A stretch of DNA of 64,000 nucleotides from Ralstonia pickettii (GTDB lineage Bacteria; Pseudomonadota; Gammaproteobacteria; Burkholderiales; Burkholderiaceae). Under the pieces are notes generated by a model, which saw only the letters and a program-made list of their open reading frames with translations, had not been told where the DNA came from and made no database searches. Positions 56,485-64,000 of the stretch are shown piece by piece (position 1 is the first letter of the stretch; each line of letters starts with the position of its first letter). A program made the position numbers and the translations under genes. Where the stretch lies: NCBI RefSeq assembly GCF_016466415.2, contig NZ_CP066771.1, positions 3,286,001 to 3,350,000 of the forward strand. Direction: 5' to 3'.

Positions 56485-56594
56485 TTCGGCCGCTTCCCCC
56501 TCCTTTTGGGTGGCCCCGCCGCGCGCTTTCAGGCAGAATCCGGGCCGGATTTCCTGTCCGTGTTTCTCCGATAGTTCAGTTAATATCGTTCAGC

Positions 56595-56600
56595 TACAAT
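56595..56600 (+). promoter_or_regulatory. candidate -10 of the dksA promoter
   Basis: TACAAT at 56595-56600 fits a -10; the -35 at 16-18 bases upstream (about TAGTTC at 56573) is weak. The transcript would begin near 56607 and give a 45-base leader. Confidence 0.45.
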
Positions 56601-56652
56601 AGGTCGATTTAGAAGCACGTCGTCCGAAGCACGTCCGATAGGAGAGCAGGCG

Positions 56653-57324
56653 ATGGTGACTAAGACCAAGGAAGGACGCGGCGCCAACGGCGGTGCTGGG
56701 CAGTCCGGAACGGAGTCGGCAGCAGCCCAGGCTGCGCCAGCCACCCGAAAAAAAGCGGCAGGGGGCGCCGCTGCGGGAGAGGCAAAAGGAGGCGCGCGGG
56801 GCGGCAAGTCCGCCGCCAGCCAGAATGAGTCCGACGCATCCCCGCGCGAGGACGACGCGACAGCCGACACGGCGCGCGATTTACCAGGATCATCCGCAGC
56901 AACCATGAGCAGCAAGAAACTACTCACCGAAGCCGAAATCCTGAAGATGGGCGACAAGGATTACATGAACGAGGCGCAGCTCGCCTTCTTCAAAGACCGG
57001 CTTGTAAAAATGCGCGACGAAATTCTCGCGAACGCCAATCAGACTGTCAGCGACCTGCGCGAGACGGTAGTGGTGCCGGACCCGGCTGACCGTGCCACCA
57101 TCGAAGAAGAACACGCGCTGGAGTTGCGCACGCGGGATCGCGAGCGCAAGCTGCTCAAGAAGGTGGAGCAGTCGATTGCCCGTATCGACGCTGGCGACTA
57201 CGGCTACTGCGATGAAACCGGCGAGCCAATCGGCGTGCCGCGCCTGATCGCCCGCCCCACCGCCAACCTGACGCTGGAGGCGCAGGAGCGCCGCGAAAAG
57301 CGCCAGAAGATGCATGGTGACTGA
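56653..57324 (+). CDS. dksA: RNA polymerase-binding protein DksA with long N-terminal extension
   Basis: A 223-residue protein. Residues 100-223 are DksA: the coiled-coil with its tip acids D143 and D146 in D-P-A-D-R, E-L-R-T-R-D-R-E-R-K-L-L-K-K, and the globular end with only one cysteine (C186 in Y-G-Y-C-D-E-T-G), so no zinc finger can form; this is usual for betaproteobacterial DksA as recalled. It acts with ppGpp on RNA polymerase. Residues 1-84 are an extra low-complexity Ala/Gly/Lys region. Start 56653 has AGGAGAG 7-12 bases upstream; the internal M85 (56905) would give the usual DksA but with a weaker site. Confidence 0.93.
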   Translation: MVTKTKEGRGANGGAGQSGTESAAAQAAPATRKKAAGGAAAGEAKGGARGGKSAASQNESDASPREDDATADTARDLPGSSAATMSSKKLLTEAEILKMGDKDYMNEAQLAFFKDRLVKMRDEILANANQTVSDLRETVVVPDPADRATIEEEHALELRTRDRERKLLKKVEQSIARIDAGDYGYCDETGEPIGVPRLIARPTANLTLEAQERREKRQKMHGD

Positions 57325-57365
57325 CGCACGCGTCGCATGCGTCTGATGCGTTTGTTTGAATTTGG

Positions 57366-57392
57366 CAGCCCGGTAATCCACCGGGCTGTTTG
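57366..57392 (+). terminator. terminator between dksA and the second CobW gene
   Basis: CAGCCCGGT 57366-57374 and ACCGGGCTG 57380-57388 pair exactly, with a 5-base loop and a short T-rich tail (TTTGCTTTG). It begins 42 bases after the dksA stop. Confidence 0.7.
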
Positions 57393-57424
57393 CTTTGTTA
57401 GGCCACGAACCGAGGCCACTGATC

Positions 57425-58732
57425 ATGTCCCGTCCGCTTCCTGTTACCGTGCTGTCCGGCTTTCTGGGCGCCGGCAAGACCACGCTGCTCAACCACGTGC
57501 TCGCCAACCGCGAGGGCAAGCGTGTGGCCGTGATCGTCAATGACCTGTCGGACGTCAACATCGACGCGCAGCTCGTGGGCGATGGCACAGCCACCAGTGC
57601 GCAGCTCTCGCGCACTGACGAGCGCATGGTGGAGCTGTCCAACGGCTGCATCTGCTGCACGCTGCGCGAAGACCTGCTCGACGAGATCGCGCGCTTGGCC
57701 CGCGAAGACCGCTTCGACTACCTGCTGATCGAATCGACCGGCGTGGCCGAGCCGCTGCCGATTGCCGAGACGTTTACGTTTGAAGACGCTGAAGGCGACG
57801 TGCTGTCCGACCTCGCGCGCCTCGACACCATGGTCACCGTGGTTGATGCGCAGCACTTCCTGGTCGACTACGACGCAGCGGATTTTTTGTCCGATCGCGG
57901 CCAGGCGCGTGATGAAGATGACGATCGCACCGTCGTCGACTTGCTCATCGAACAGGTCGAGTTTTGCGACGTGATCGTGCTCAACAAGATCGATCTCGTG
58001 AGCGATGCCGAGCGCGAGCGCCTGGCAGGCATCCTGCATTCATTGAACCCGAGGGCGCGCATCGTGCCCGCATCGTTCGGCAAGGTGCCGCTGGACGAAA
58101 TTCTCAATACGCATCGCTTTGATTTCGATGCCGCGTCTGCAGCCCCGGCGTGGCTGGCCGAGCTGCGCGGCGAACACGTTCCCGAGACCGAAGCGCTCGG
58201 CATTCGAAGCTTTGTCTATCGCCGCCGCGTGGCATTCCACCCGCAGCGCCTGTGGGACCTGATGCACACCGAATGGCTGCGCGAACACGGCCGCGTGCTG
58301 CGCTCGAAAGGCTATTTCTGGCTGGCCTCTCGCATGGACACGGCGGGCAGCTGGGGCCAGGCCGGCGGCGTGATGCGCCATGGCGGCGCCGGCGCATGGT
58401 GGGCTGCGGTGGATGAAGCCGAGTGGCCTGACGAGGAAGAAGCCCGCGCAGACATCCAGGACAAGATGCACGACAACGGTGCGCCCGCGCAGTGGGGCGA
58501 CCGCCGCCAGGAACTGGTCTTCATTGGCACGGACCTGGATGAAGCCGCGCTCATCGCGCAGCTCGACACCTGTCTGCTGACCGAGGCGGAGATGGCTGCC
58601 GGGCCCGAAGTTTGGGCTGCGCTGCCCGATCCGTTCCCCGCGTGGGCCTACGACGACCATGACGAGGAAGACGGCGACGACGACCACGATCACCAACACG
58701 GTGACGACTGCGACTGCGGGCACCATCACTGA
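57425..58732 (+). CDS. CobW/COG0523 GTPase, YciC/ZigA-type
   Basis: A 435-residue cytoplasmic metallochaperone. The P-loop G-F-L-G-A-G-K-T-T is at 12-20, N-D-L-S-D-V-N-I-D at 39-47, and the metal motif C-I-C-C at residues 75-78. The N-D-x-S-x-V-N-I-D pattern is that of the YciC/ZigA group, which is Zur-controlled in other bacteria and distributes zinc. The protein ends with an Asp/His-rich tail including C-D-C-G-H-H-H. It differs in type from the CobW gene upstream, so the two are not simple duplicates. Confidence 0.9.
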   Translation: MSRPLPVTVLSGFLGAGKTTLLNHVLANREGKRVAVIVNDLSDVNIDAQLVGDGTATSAQLSRTDERMVELSNGCICCTLREDLLDEIARLAREDRFDYLLIESTGVAEPLPIAETFTFEDAEGDVLSDLARLDTMVTVVDAQHFLVDYDAADFLSDRGQARDEDDDRTVVDLLIEQVEFCDVIVLNKIDLVSDAERERLAGILHSLNPRARIVPASFGKVPLDEILNTHRFDFDAASAAPAWLAELRGEHVPETEALGIRSFVYRRRVAFHPQRLWDLMHTEWLREHGRVLRSKGYFWLASRMDTAGSWGQAGGVMRHGGAGAWWAAVDEAEWPDEEEARADIQDKMHDNGAPAQWGDRRQELVFIGTDLDEAALIAQLDTCLLTEAEMAAGPEVWAALPDPFPAWAYDDHDEEDGDDDHDHQHGDDCDCGHHH

Positions 58733-58833
58733 GCACGCAGACCCCCTGCTTCATTGGCGTTGACACCGGCGTCGTCCGGTCCTGACAATCCCCCGAACGT
58801 TTTGCTTTCGTCACGAACCATCGGGGAGTCGTC

Positions 58834-60435
58834 ATGCCGGTCCTGCGTCTGCTGCGCGCTGCGAACCTTGTCGCCGCGCTGTCTTTTGCCACGGCGCTTG
58901 CGGCGCTCACACCGGGTGCTGCGCATGCCCAGCCGCCTTCCACGCTGGTGGTCGGCCTGTCGAGCGATGTCACTTCGCTCGATCCGCACTTCCATAACGT
59001 CACGCCCAATTCGAACGTGGCCGAGCATATGTTCGAGGCGCTGATCGCCAAGGACGAGAAGATGCGCCTCAAGCCCGGCCTCGCCACGTCGTGGAAGGCG
59101 CTGAGCGATACGGTGTGGGAAATCAAGCTGCGTCCCGGCGTGCATTTCCATGACGGCAGCGAGTTCACCTCGGCCGACGTCGTCTATTCGCTGGCGCGCC
59201 CAGCCACCATCAAGAACAGCCCCTCGCCCTTCACGATCTACACGCGGGGTTTCAAGGACGTGACGGCCGTCGACAAGCTGACCGTGCGCATCACCACCAA
59301 CGGCCCTTATCCGCTGGTGCCGAACGACTTGTCGACCATCTACATGGTGTCAAAAAAGGCCGTCGAAAAAGCCGGCGCGGACGATTTCAACAATGGCCGC
59401 GCCATGATCGGGACCGGGCCGTACAAGTTCGTGTCGTTTACGCGCGGCGATCGGCTGGAGCTAGCGCGCTTCGATGGCTACTGCGGTAAAAAGCCGCAAT
59501 GGCAGCACGTGACGCTGCGCATTCTGACGGCAGACGCACCGCGCGTGGCAGCGCTGTTGGCGGGCGATGTGCAGGTCATCGAGAACGTGCCAAGCTCGGA
59601 CATCAAGAAGCTGTCGGCCGACCCGGCGGTGTCGGTATTCAAGATGCCGGTGTTCCGGATGATGTATCTGCATATGGATTCGAACCGCGATGTATCGCCG
59701 TTCGTGACCGACAAGGCGGGCAAGCCGCTGCCGAAGAATCCGCTCAAGGATGCACGCGTACGCGAGGCGATCTCGCTGACAATTTCACGCCAGGCCATCG
59801 TCGATCGCGTGATGGAAGGCGCGGCCGAGCCGACGGGCCAGCTCGTCAACAGCGCGCTGTTCGGCCACGTGCCGGGCCTGAAGGCACCGTCGGCGGACCC
59901 CGCCGCAGCGAAAAAGCTGCTCGCCCAGGCTGGCTACCCCGACGGTTTTGCCATCACGCTGCATGCCACCAACAATCGCTATCCGAACGATGACCGCGTC
60001 GCCCAGGTGATTGCGTCAATGCTTTCGCGGGTGGGCATCGTGACCAAGGTGGAGACGTTGCCGTCGGCGTCGTTTTTCACGCGGGCGAACAAGCTGGATT
60101 TCTCGTTTTTGCAGGCGGGTTGGGGTGCCGATACGGGGGAAGCCAGTTCCAGCCTGAAAGCGCTGCTGGCCACGTATGACCCGGCGCGCGGCTGGGGGGC
60201 ATCCAATCGCGGGCGTTATTCGAACCCCGCACTCGACGCCAAGCTGGCTGAAGCGCTGCAGACGCTGGACGACAGCAAGCGCGAAAAGCTGCTGCAGGAG
60301 GCCACGGAAATCGGTATGCGCGATTACGGCGTGATTCCGCTCTACTTCAACATCAACGTATGGGCAGCGCGCAAGGGCTACGCGGTGGTGCCGCGTCTGG
60401 ACGAGCGCACATATGCATTCGATGTGACGCACTGA
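58834..60435 (+). CDS. peptide/opine/nickel-type ABC substrate-binding protein (SBP family 5)
   Basis: A 533-residue periplasmic protein. A signal peptide covers residues 1-32 (ending G-A-A-H-A). The body is a cluster C solute-binding protein: L-V-V-G-L-S-S-D-V-T-S-L-D-P-H-F, F-E-A-L-I-A-K-D and W-K-A-L-S-D-T-V-W-E-I-K-L-R-P-G-V-H-F-H-D-G fit the SBP_bac_5 signature. The ligand (peptide, glutathione, nickel chelate) is not determinable. GGGGAG precedes the ATG by 7 bases. No permease or ATPase genes are adjacent; the next genes are hslVU. Confidence 0.92.
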   Translation: MPVLRLLRAANLVAALSFATALAALTPGAAHAQPPSTLVVGLSSDVTSLDPHFHNVTPNSNVAEHMFEALIAKDEKMRLKPGLATSWKALSDTVWEIKLRPGVHFHDGSEFTSADVVYSLARPATIKNSPSPFTIYTRGFKDVTAVDKLTVRITTNGPYPLVPNDLSTIYMVSKKAVEKAGADDFNNGRAMIGTGPYKFVSFTRGDRLELARFDGYCGKKPQWQHVTLRILTADAPRVAALLAGDVQVIENVPSSDIKKLSADPAVSVFKMPVFRMMYLHMDSNRDVSPFVTDKAGKPLPKNPLKDARVREAISLTISRQAIVDRVMEGAAEPTGQLVNSALFGHVPGLKAPSADPAAAKKLLAQAGYPDGFAITLHATNNRYPNDDRVAQVIASMLSRVGIVTKVETLPSASFFTRANKLDFSFLQAGWGADTGEASSSLKALLATYDPARGWGASNRGRYSNPALDAKLAEALQTLDDSKREKLLQEATEIGMRDYGVIPLYFNINVWAARKGYAVVPRLDERTYAFDVTH

Positions 60436-60503
60436 ACGGGTGTGAAACGTCGTTAGAAGCGATTTCCGGCGCACAAAAACTGTGCGTTACGACGGAAATC
60501 AGG

Positions 60504-60533
60504 CTTGAAATCCTCAGGGCTGGCGTCAAGTAT
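60504..60533 (+). promoter_or_regulatory. possible heat-shock-type promoter of hslVU
   Basis: CTTGAAA at 60504-60510 equals the -35 of sigma-32 promoters. The -10 region (about 60525-60533, TCAAGTAT) is a poor match to CCCCATNT, so the call is tentative. The leader would be about 55 bases. Confidence 0.35.
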
Positions 60534-60592
60534 GAAGTTCTTTGGCCGGCCCGCTGGGGGCCGCGCCAAGCCGGACCCCTAGGAACAAGCGC

Positions 60593-61129
60593 ATGGAACA
60601 GTATCACGGCACCACCATCGTCAGCGTGCGGCGCGGCAACCAAGTCGCGCTCGGCGGCGACGGCCAGGTCACGCTGGGCAATATCGTCATGAAGGGCTCG
60701 GCCCGCAAGGTGCGCGCCATCTACGACGGCAAGGTACTGGTGGGCTTTGCCGGCGCGACCGCCGACGCCTTCTCCCTGCTCGACCGCTTTGAGGCCAAGC
60801 TGCAGAAGCACCAGGGCAACCTGCTGCGCTCGGCCGTCGATCTCGCCAAGGACTGGCGCACCGATCGCGCCCTGCGCCACCTTGAAGCGATGCTGATCGT
60901 CGCAGACCGCGAAGCCACGCTCATCATCACCGGCAACGGCGATGTGCTGGACCCGGAGGGCGGCATTGCTGCCATTGGCTCGGGCGGCTCGTATGCCCAA
61001 TCGGCAGCCAAGGCGCTGATGGAGAACACCGACCTCGCGCCGCGCGATGTGGTGGAAAAATCGCTGCGGATTGCCGGCGAACTCTGCATCTATACCAACA
61101 CCAATTTCGTGATCGAGACGCTCGAATAA
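60593..61129 (+). CDS. hslV: ATP-dependent protease subunit HslV
   Basis: A 178-residue proteasome-like peptidase that forms a dodecamer inside HslU rings. The catalytic threonine is one of the pair in [10 protein letters not shown] (T7/T8), here preceded by a six-residue propeptide, so self-processing or trimming is needed to expose it; in E. coli only Met precedes the threonine. [16 protein letters not shown] and I-T-G-N-G-D-V-L complete the family signature. ATG 60593 is 27 bases before the end of its AGGAAC-type leader. It is followed 26 bases later by hslU. Confidence 0.97.
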   Translation: MEQYHGTTIVSVRRGNQVALGGDGQVTLGNIVMKGSARKVRAIYDGKVLVGFAGATADAFSLLDRFEAKLQKHQGNLLRSAVDLAKDWRTDRALRHLEAMLIVADREATLIITGNGDVLDPEGGIAAIGSGGSYAQSAAKALMENTDLAPRDVVEKSLRIAGELCIYTNTNFVIETLE

Positions 61130-61155
61130 CGAGCGCCTTCATCGACAGGATTCCC

Positions 61156-62487
61156 ATGTCTGAAACCATGACGCCGTCGGAAATCGTCTCCGAACTCGAC
61201 AAGCACATCATCGGCCAGCACAAGGCCAAGAAGGCCGTGGCCGTGGCGCTTCGCAACCGCTGGCGCCGCCAGCAGGTGGGAGACCCGCTACGCCAGGAAA
61301 TCACGCCCAAGAACATCCTGATGATCGGGCCGACCGGCGTGGGCAAGACCGAGATCGCGCGCCGCCTGGCCAAGCTGGCCGACGCACCGTTCATCAAGAT
61401 CGAGGCGACGAAGTTCACTGAGGTCGGCTACGTCGGCCGTGACGTCGACACCATCGTGCGCGATCTGGCCGAGATGGCGGTCAAGCAAACGCGCGAATCC
61501 GAGATGAAGAAGGTGCGCGCCAAGGCCGAAGATGCAGCCGAAGACCGCATTCTCGACGTGCTGATCCCGCCCCCGCGCGACATCGGCTTTGCGCAGCCGG
61601 AAGAGAAGGATTCGACCGCGCGCCAGACCTTCCGCAAGAAGCTGCGCGAAGGCCAGCTCGACGACAAGGAAATCGAACTGGAAGTGTCGGCCGGCGTGCC
61701 GAGCATGGACATCATGGGGCCGCCGGGCATGGAAGACATGACCGATCAGATCCGCTCGATGTTCGCGGGCCTGGGCCAAGGCAAGAAGAACCGTCGCAAG
61801 ATGAAGGTGAGCGAAGCCTTCAAGCTGCTGATCGACGAAGAGGCGGCGAAGCTCGTGAACGAAGACGAGTTGAAGCAGAAAGCGGTGGCCAACGTCGAGC
61901 AGAATGGCATCGTATTTCTGGACGAGATCGACAAAATTGCCAGCCGCAGCGAATACGGCGGCGGCGAGGTGTCGCGTCAGGGCGTGCAGCGTGACTTGCT
62001 GCCGCTGGTGGAAGGCACGACCGTCAATACGAAGTACGGGATGATCAAGACCGATCACATCCTGTTCATCGCGTCGGGTGCGTTCCATCTGTCCAAGCCG
62101 AGCGATCTGATTCCGGAGTTGCAGGGCCGATTCCCGATCCGTGTGGAACTGGATTCGCTGTCGGTGGACGATTTTCGCGCGATTCTCACGCAGACCGATG
62201 CCAGCCTTACCAAGCAATATCAGGCGCTGCTGAAGACCGAAGGTGTTGATCTTGTGTTTGCAGAAGACGGCATCCGCCGCCTCGCCGAGATCGCATGCTC
62301 GGTCAACGAGAAAGTCGAGAACATCGGCGCACGCCGCCTGTACACCGTGATGGAGCGGCTGCTGGAAGACCTGTCGTTCCACGCGCACAAGTCCTCAGGC
62401 GAGACGGTGACCATCGACGCCGCATACGTCGACGAGCGCTTGAACGAGCTGTCGGGCAACGAAGATCTGTCGCGCTACGTGCTCTAA
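61156..62487 (+). CDS. hslU: ATP-dependent protease ATPase subunit HslU
   Basis: A 443-residue AAA+ unfoldase of the HslUV protease. The N-terminus [16 protein letters not shown] is followed by Walker A G-P-T-G-V-G-K-T (about residues 57-64), the I domain (about residues 105-245, charged and helical) and Walker B V-F-L-D-E-I-D-K near residue 255. The sensor and C-terminal E-D-L-S-R-Y-V-L tail, which activates HslV, are intact. Terminator follows at 62518. Confidence 0.98.
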   Translation: MSETMTPSEIVSELDKHIIGQHKAKKAVAVALRNRWRRQQVGDPLRQEITPKNILMIGPTGVGKTEIARRLAKLADAPFIKIEATKFTEVGYVGRDVDTIVRDLAEMAVKQTRESEMKKVRAKAEDAAEDRILDVLIPPPRDIGFAQPEEKDSTARQTFRKKLREGQLDDKEIELEVSAGVPSMDIMGPPGMEDMTDQIRSMFAGLGQGKKNRRKMKVSEAFKLLIDEEAAKLVNEDELKQKAVANVEQNGIVFLDEIDKIASRSEYGGGEVSRQGVQRDLLPLVEGTTVNTKYGMIKTDHILFIASGAFHLSKPSDLIPELQGRFPIRVELDSLSVDDFRAILTQTDASLTKQYQALLKTEGVDLVFAEDGIRRLAEIACSVNEKVENIGARRLYTVMERLLEDLSFHAHKSSGETVTIDAAYVDERLNELSGNEDLSRYVL

Positions 62488-62517
62488 GCGTGTAAGCAAC
62501 GCATTCCATATGCACTT

Positions 62518-62553
62518 CGGGCCGCATCGGAGACGATGCGGCCCGTTTTGTTT
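62518..62553 (+). terminator. Rho-independent terminator after hslU
   Basis: CGGGCCGCATCG 62518-62529 and CGATGCGGCCCG 62534-62545 pair exactly around a 4-base loop, followed by TTTTGTTT. It lies 30 bases after the hslU stop. Confidence 0.95.
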
Positions 62554-62714
62554 GGATGTCTGCAAACGCAAGCCCAGCAAGGGTTTGCTCGGGATCACCC
62601 AGGGTCGGGCCCGTTTTCTGCTGAAGCGAATGGTGCCGCACAGACAATGCGCGCCGCGCACCTGAGGTGCGTGATTCCAACTACGACATCCGACTACGAC
62701 AAGGAGAGAAGCGT

Positions 62715-63329
62715 ATGAAACCGATCCAACGCCTGGCCCTGTGTTGCGTGCTCGCCTGCGCCCCGTTCGGCATTGCCCATGCCCAGCCCGCGCCGGCCTC
62801 CACTGGGGCCGCCGGCGCTTCCGCCTCGAATGATGCCAAGCGCAACGCTTACGACAGCGCCGTCAAGCAAGCCGATGCCAACTACAAAGCCGCCAAGGAC
62901 AAGTGCGATGCGATGAAGGGCAATGACCGCGACGTTTGCCGCGCGCAGGCCAAGGGCGATTACAACGTCGCCAAGGCCAACGCGATGGTCGAGCGCGATG
63001 GCACGGAAGCCGCCCGCAACCGCGCCGCCAAGGAGAAGGCCGAGGCCGACTACGACGTCGCCAAGACGAAATGCGATGCCATGAAGGGCAACGAGAAAGA
63101 CACCTGCGTGAAGGACGCCAAGGCCGCTTACACGCGCGCCAAGGCCGGCGAGGAAGTGAACCATGCCAAGGCCACCGGCAACGCCAAGGACGTGAGTGAA
63201 GCCCGCCGCGATGCCGTCAAGGACACCAACGACGCCAACTACAAGGCCGCCAAGGAGCGTTGCGACGCCATGTCTGGCGATGCCAAGACGAAGTGTCAGA
63301 ACGACGTCGCCGCCAAGTTCAAGAAGTAA
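62715..63329 (+). CDS. exported protein with three cysteine-pair repeats
   Basis: A 204-residue protein. A signal peptide covers residues 1-24 (ending G-I-A-H-A). The mature part is mostly Ala, Lys, Asp and Asn and helical, with three repeats at about residues 55-85, 112-145 and 175-204: each has Y-x-x-A-K-x-(K/R)-C-D-A-M, then 8-11 residues, then a second cysteine. The spacing suggests one disulfide per repeat. No known family is recognised. AGGAG lies 8 bases before the ATG. A direct repeat ACTACGACA (62680-62688, 62693-62701) and a hairpin CGCACC/GGTGCG (62657-62671) precede the gene. CsbD follows. Confidence 0.8.
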   Translation: MKPIQRLALCCVLACAPFGIAHAQPAPASTGAAGASASNDAKRNAYDSAVKQADANYKAAKDKCDAMKGNDRDVCRAQAKGDYNVAKANAMVERDGTEAARNRAAKEKAEADYDVAKTKCDAMKGNEKDTCVKDAKAAYTRAKAGEEVNHAKATGNAKDVSEARRDAVKDTNDANYKAAKERCDAMSGDAKTKCQNDVAAKFKK

Positions 63330-63416
63330 GCCGCAAGGAAGTGTTCACACGGGCGGCCTGCCGGTCGCCCCTGCTTTGTCTCAATCGCTCAATCTATCAA
63401 TTGCAACGGAGGACGT

Positions 63417-63620
63417 ATGAACTGGGATCAGATCGAAGGCAAATGGGATCAAGCCAAGGGCAAGATCAAGGAAAAGTGGGGCCAGCTCACCGACGATGAT
63501 CTGACGGTGATCCGCGGCAAGCGCGATCAGCTTGCCGGCAAGATCCAGGAGCGCTACGGCTATACGAAGGAACGCGCTGAAGACGAACTCAAGGCGTGGG
63601 AGCGCGACACCCGCTGGTAA
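63417..63620 (+). CDS. CsbD family stress-response protein
   Basis: A 67-residue soluble, highly charged protein with the CsbD pattern M-N-W-D-Q-I-E-G-K-W-D-Q-A-K-G-K-I-K-E-K-W-type start and R-D-Q-L-A-G-K-I-Q-E-R-Y-G-Y. Family members are induced in stress and stationary phase; their molecular role is unknown. CGGAGG lies 8 bases before the ATG. It is 87 bases after the repeat protein gene, on the same strand, and both are likely stress-related small exported or cytoplasmic proteins. Confidence 0.93.
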   Translation: MNWDQIEGKWDQAKGKIKEKWGQLTDDDLTVIRGKRDQLAGKIQERYGYTKERAEDELKAWERDTRW

Positions 63621-63648
63621 TGCCGCGGTGATGTCGATGTAGTGACAG

Positions 63649-63679
63649 GCGGCCGGCCGTTTATTTTGCGACCGGCCGC
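63649..63679. repeat. inverted repeat at the convergent CsbD/RegA ends
   Basis: GCGGCCGG 63649-63656 and CCGGCCGC 63672-63679 are exact complements separated by a 15-base AT-rich loop. The stop of the minus-strand regulator lies in the loop. It may act as a two-way terminator, but no T run follows the arms. Confidence 0.4.
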
Positions 63680-64000
63680 TTGCCCAATTTGCGCTGCAGC
63701 GTCCGACGGTGCATGTTGAGCGCCCGCGCCGTGGCGGAGATATTGCCGCCGTGCTCGGCGAGTACGCGCTGAATGTGTTCCCATTCCAGGCGAGCGACGG
63801 ACAGCGGCGCGGGGTTCTCCATCGTCTGTTCAGCCACGGCTTCAGACACGCCGACTTGCAGCGCCAGCAAAATCGAGTCGACATTGGCCGGCTTGGCCAA
63901 ATATTCATCAGCGCCTAGCTTGACCGCCTGCACGGCGGTGGCGATGCTCGCATAGCCCGTGAGGATCAACATGCGCGCCTCGGGCAGCGCCTGGCGCAAT
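63661..64000 (-). CDS. RegA/PrrA/ActR-type response regulator, N-terminus outside window (partial)
   Basis: The visible 113 residues are the C-terminal end of a two-component regulator. It starts within the receiver domain (M-L-I-L-T-G-Y-A-S-I-A-T-A-V and E-Y-L-A-K-P) and ends with a Fis-type helix-turn-helix, N-I-S-A-T-A-R-A-L-N-M-H-R-R-T-L-Q-R-K-L-G-K-R-P, the signature of the RegA/PrrA/RoxR/ActR group. In other proteobacteria these work with RegB/PrrB kinases to control redox-responsive genes. The phosphorylated aspartate lies outside the window. Convergent with CsbD. Confidence 0.9.
   Translation of the reverse strand, partial: LRQALPEARMLILTGYASIATAVQAVKLGADEYLAKPANVDSILLALQVGVSEAVAEQTMENPAPLSVARLEWEHIQRVLAEHGGNISATARALNMHRRTLQRKLGKRPVAK

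Noticed and set aside
62680-62701. Direct repeat ACTACGACA as a regulatory site.
   Set aside because: Only two short copies next to a start site; no symmetry and no family match, so it is only mentioned in the gene entry.

Overview
The window reads as the core chromosome of a GC-rich betaproteobacterium of the Burkholderiales, most likely Ralstonia or a close relative. The reasons are the single-cysteine DksA with its E-A-Q-E-R-R-E tail, the S-adenosylhomocysteine (SAH) riboswitch before ahcY, the order mreB-mreC-mreD-mrdA-rodA divergent from gatC-gatA-(two extra genes)-gatB, and the DUF484-xerC and hslVU neighbourhoods. No rRNA operon, insertion sequence, prophage or CRISPR array was seen. 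The identification rests on recalled family features, not on a database search.

Layout. 1-1285: accessory edge with a partial Tli4-like protein and a small membrane protein. 1440-4861 (+): SAH riboswitch, ahcY, a small membrane protein, metF and a TfoX-like protein. 4866-6091 (-): a flavoprotein and 5-formyl-THF cyclo-ligase. 6166-11515 (+): lytic transglycosylase, an NDUFA9-like dehydrogenase, glutathione transferase and cca. 11546-15645 (-): a probable catabolic operon of RpiR regulator, class III aminotransferase, BKACE enzyme and GltI-like binding protein, with a perfect 11-bp inverted repeat at its head. 15829-16496 (-): a His-rich membrane protein and tRNA-Phe. 16564-27258 (-): def, a membrane glycosyltransferase, fmt, lysE-like, htpX, rsmB, DUF4390, NtrY-like kinase and NtrX-like regulator, in transcription order. 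27511-33256 (+): LysM protein, dprA, thioredoxin-like protein and topB. 33330-36409: LysR regulator divergent from an AMP-dependent acyl-CoA ligase. 36448-42929 (-): the rod-shape cluster. 43432-51884 (+): gatCAB with a lipoprotein and a hydrolase inserted, DUF484, xerC, an RlmI-like methyltransferase and a YdjM-like membrane protein. 52016-54793 (+): a bicovalent-flavin carbohydrate oxidase followed by a lactonase. 54890-58732 (+): zinc/stringent-response block zur, CobW GTPase, dksA, second CobW GTPase. 58834-62487 (+): an orphan peptide-type binding protein and hslVU. 62715-64000: a triplicated-repeat secreted protein, CsbD, and a RegA-type regulator cut by the window end.

Most of the window is housekeeping. 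The best candidates for undescribed biology are: the RpiR-aminotransferase-BKACE-GltI operon and its inverted repeat; a 78-nt element between mreB and gatC that folds as a three-way junction; the oxidase-lactonase pair preceded by two tandem inverted repeats; an apparently leaderless, self-controlled zur promoter; the triplicated cysteine-pair secreted protein; and long Lys/Ala-rich tails on three unrelated nucleic-acid-related proteins. All functions given are predictions from sequence.
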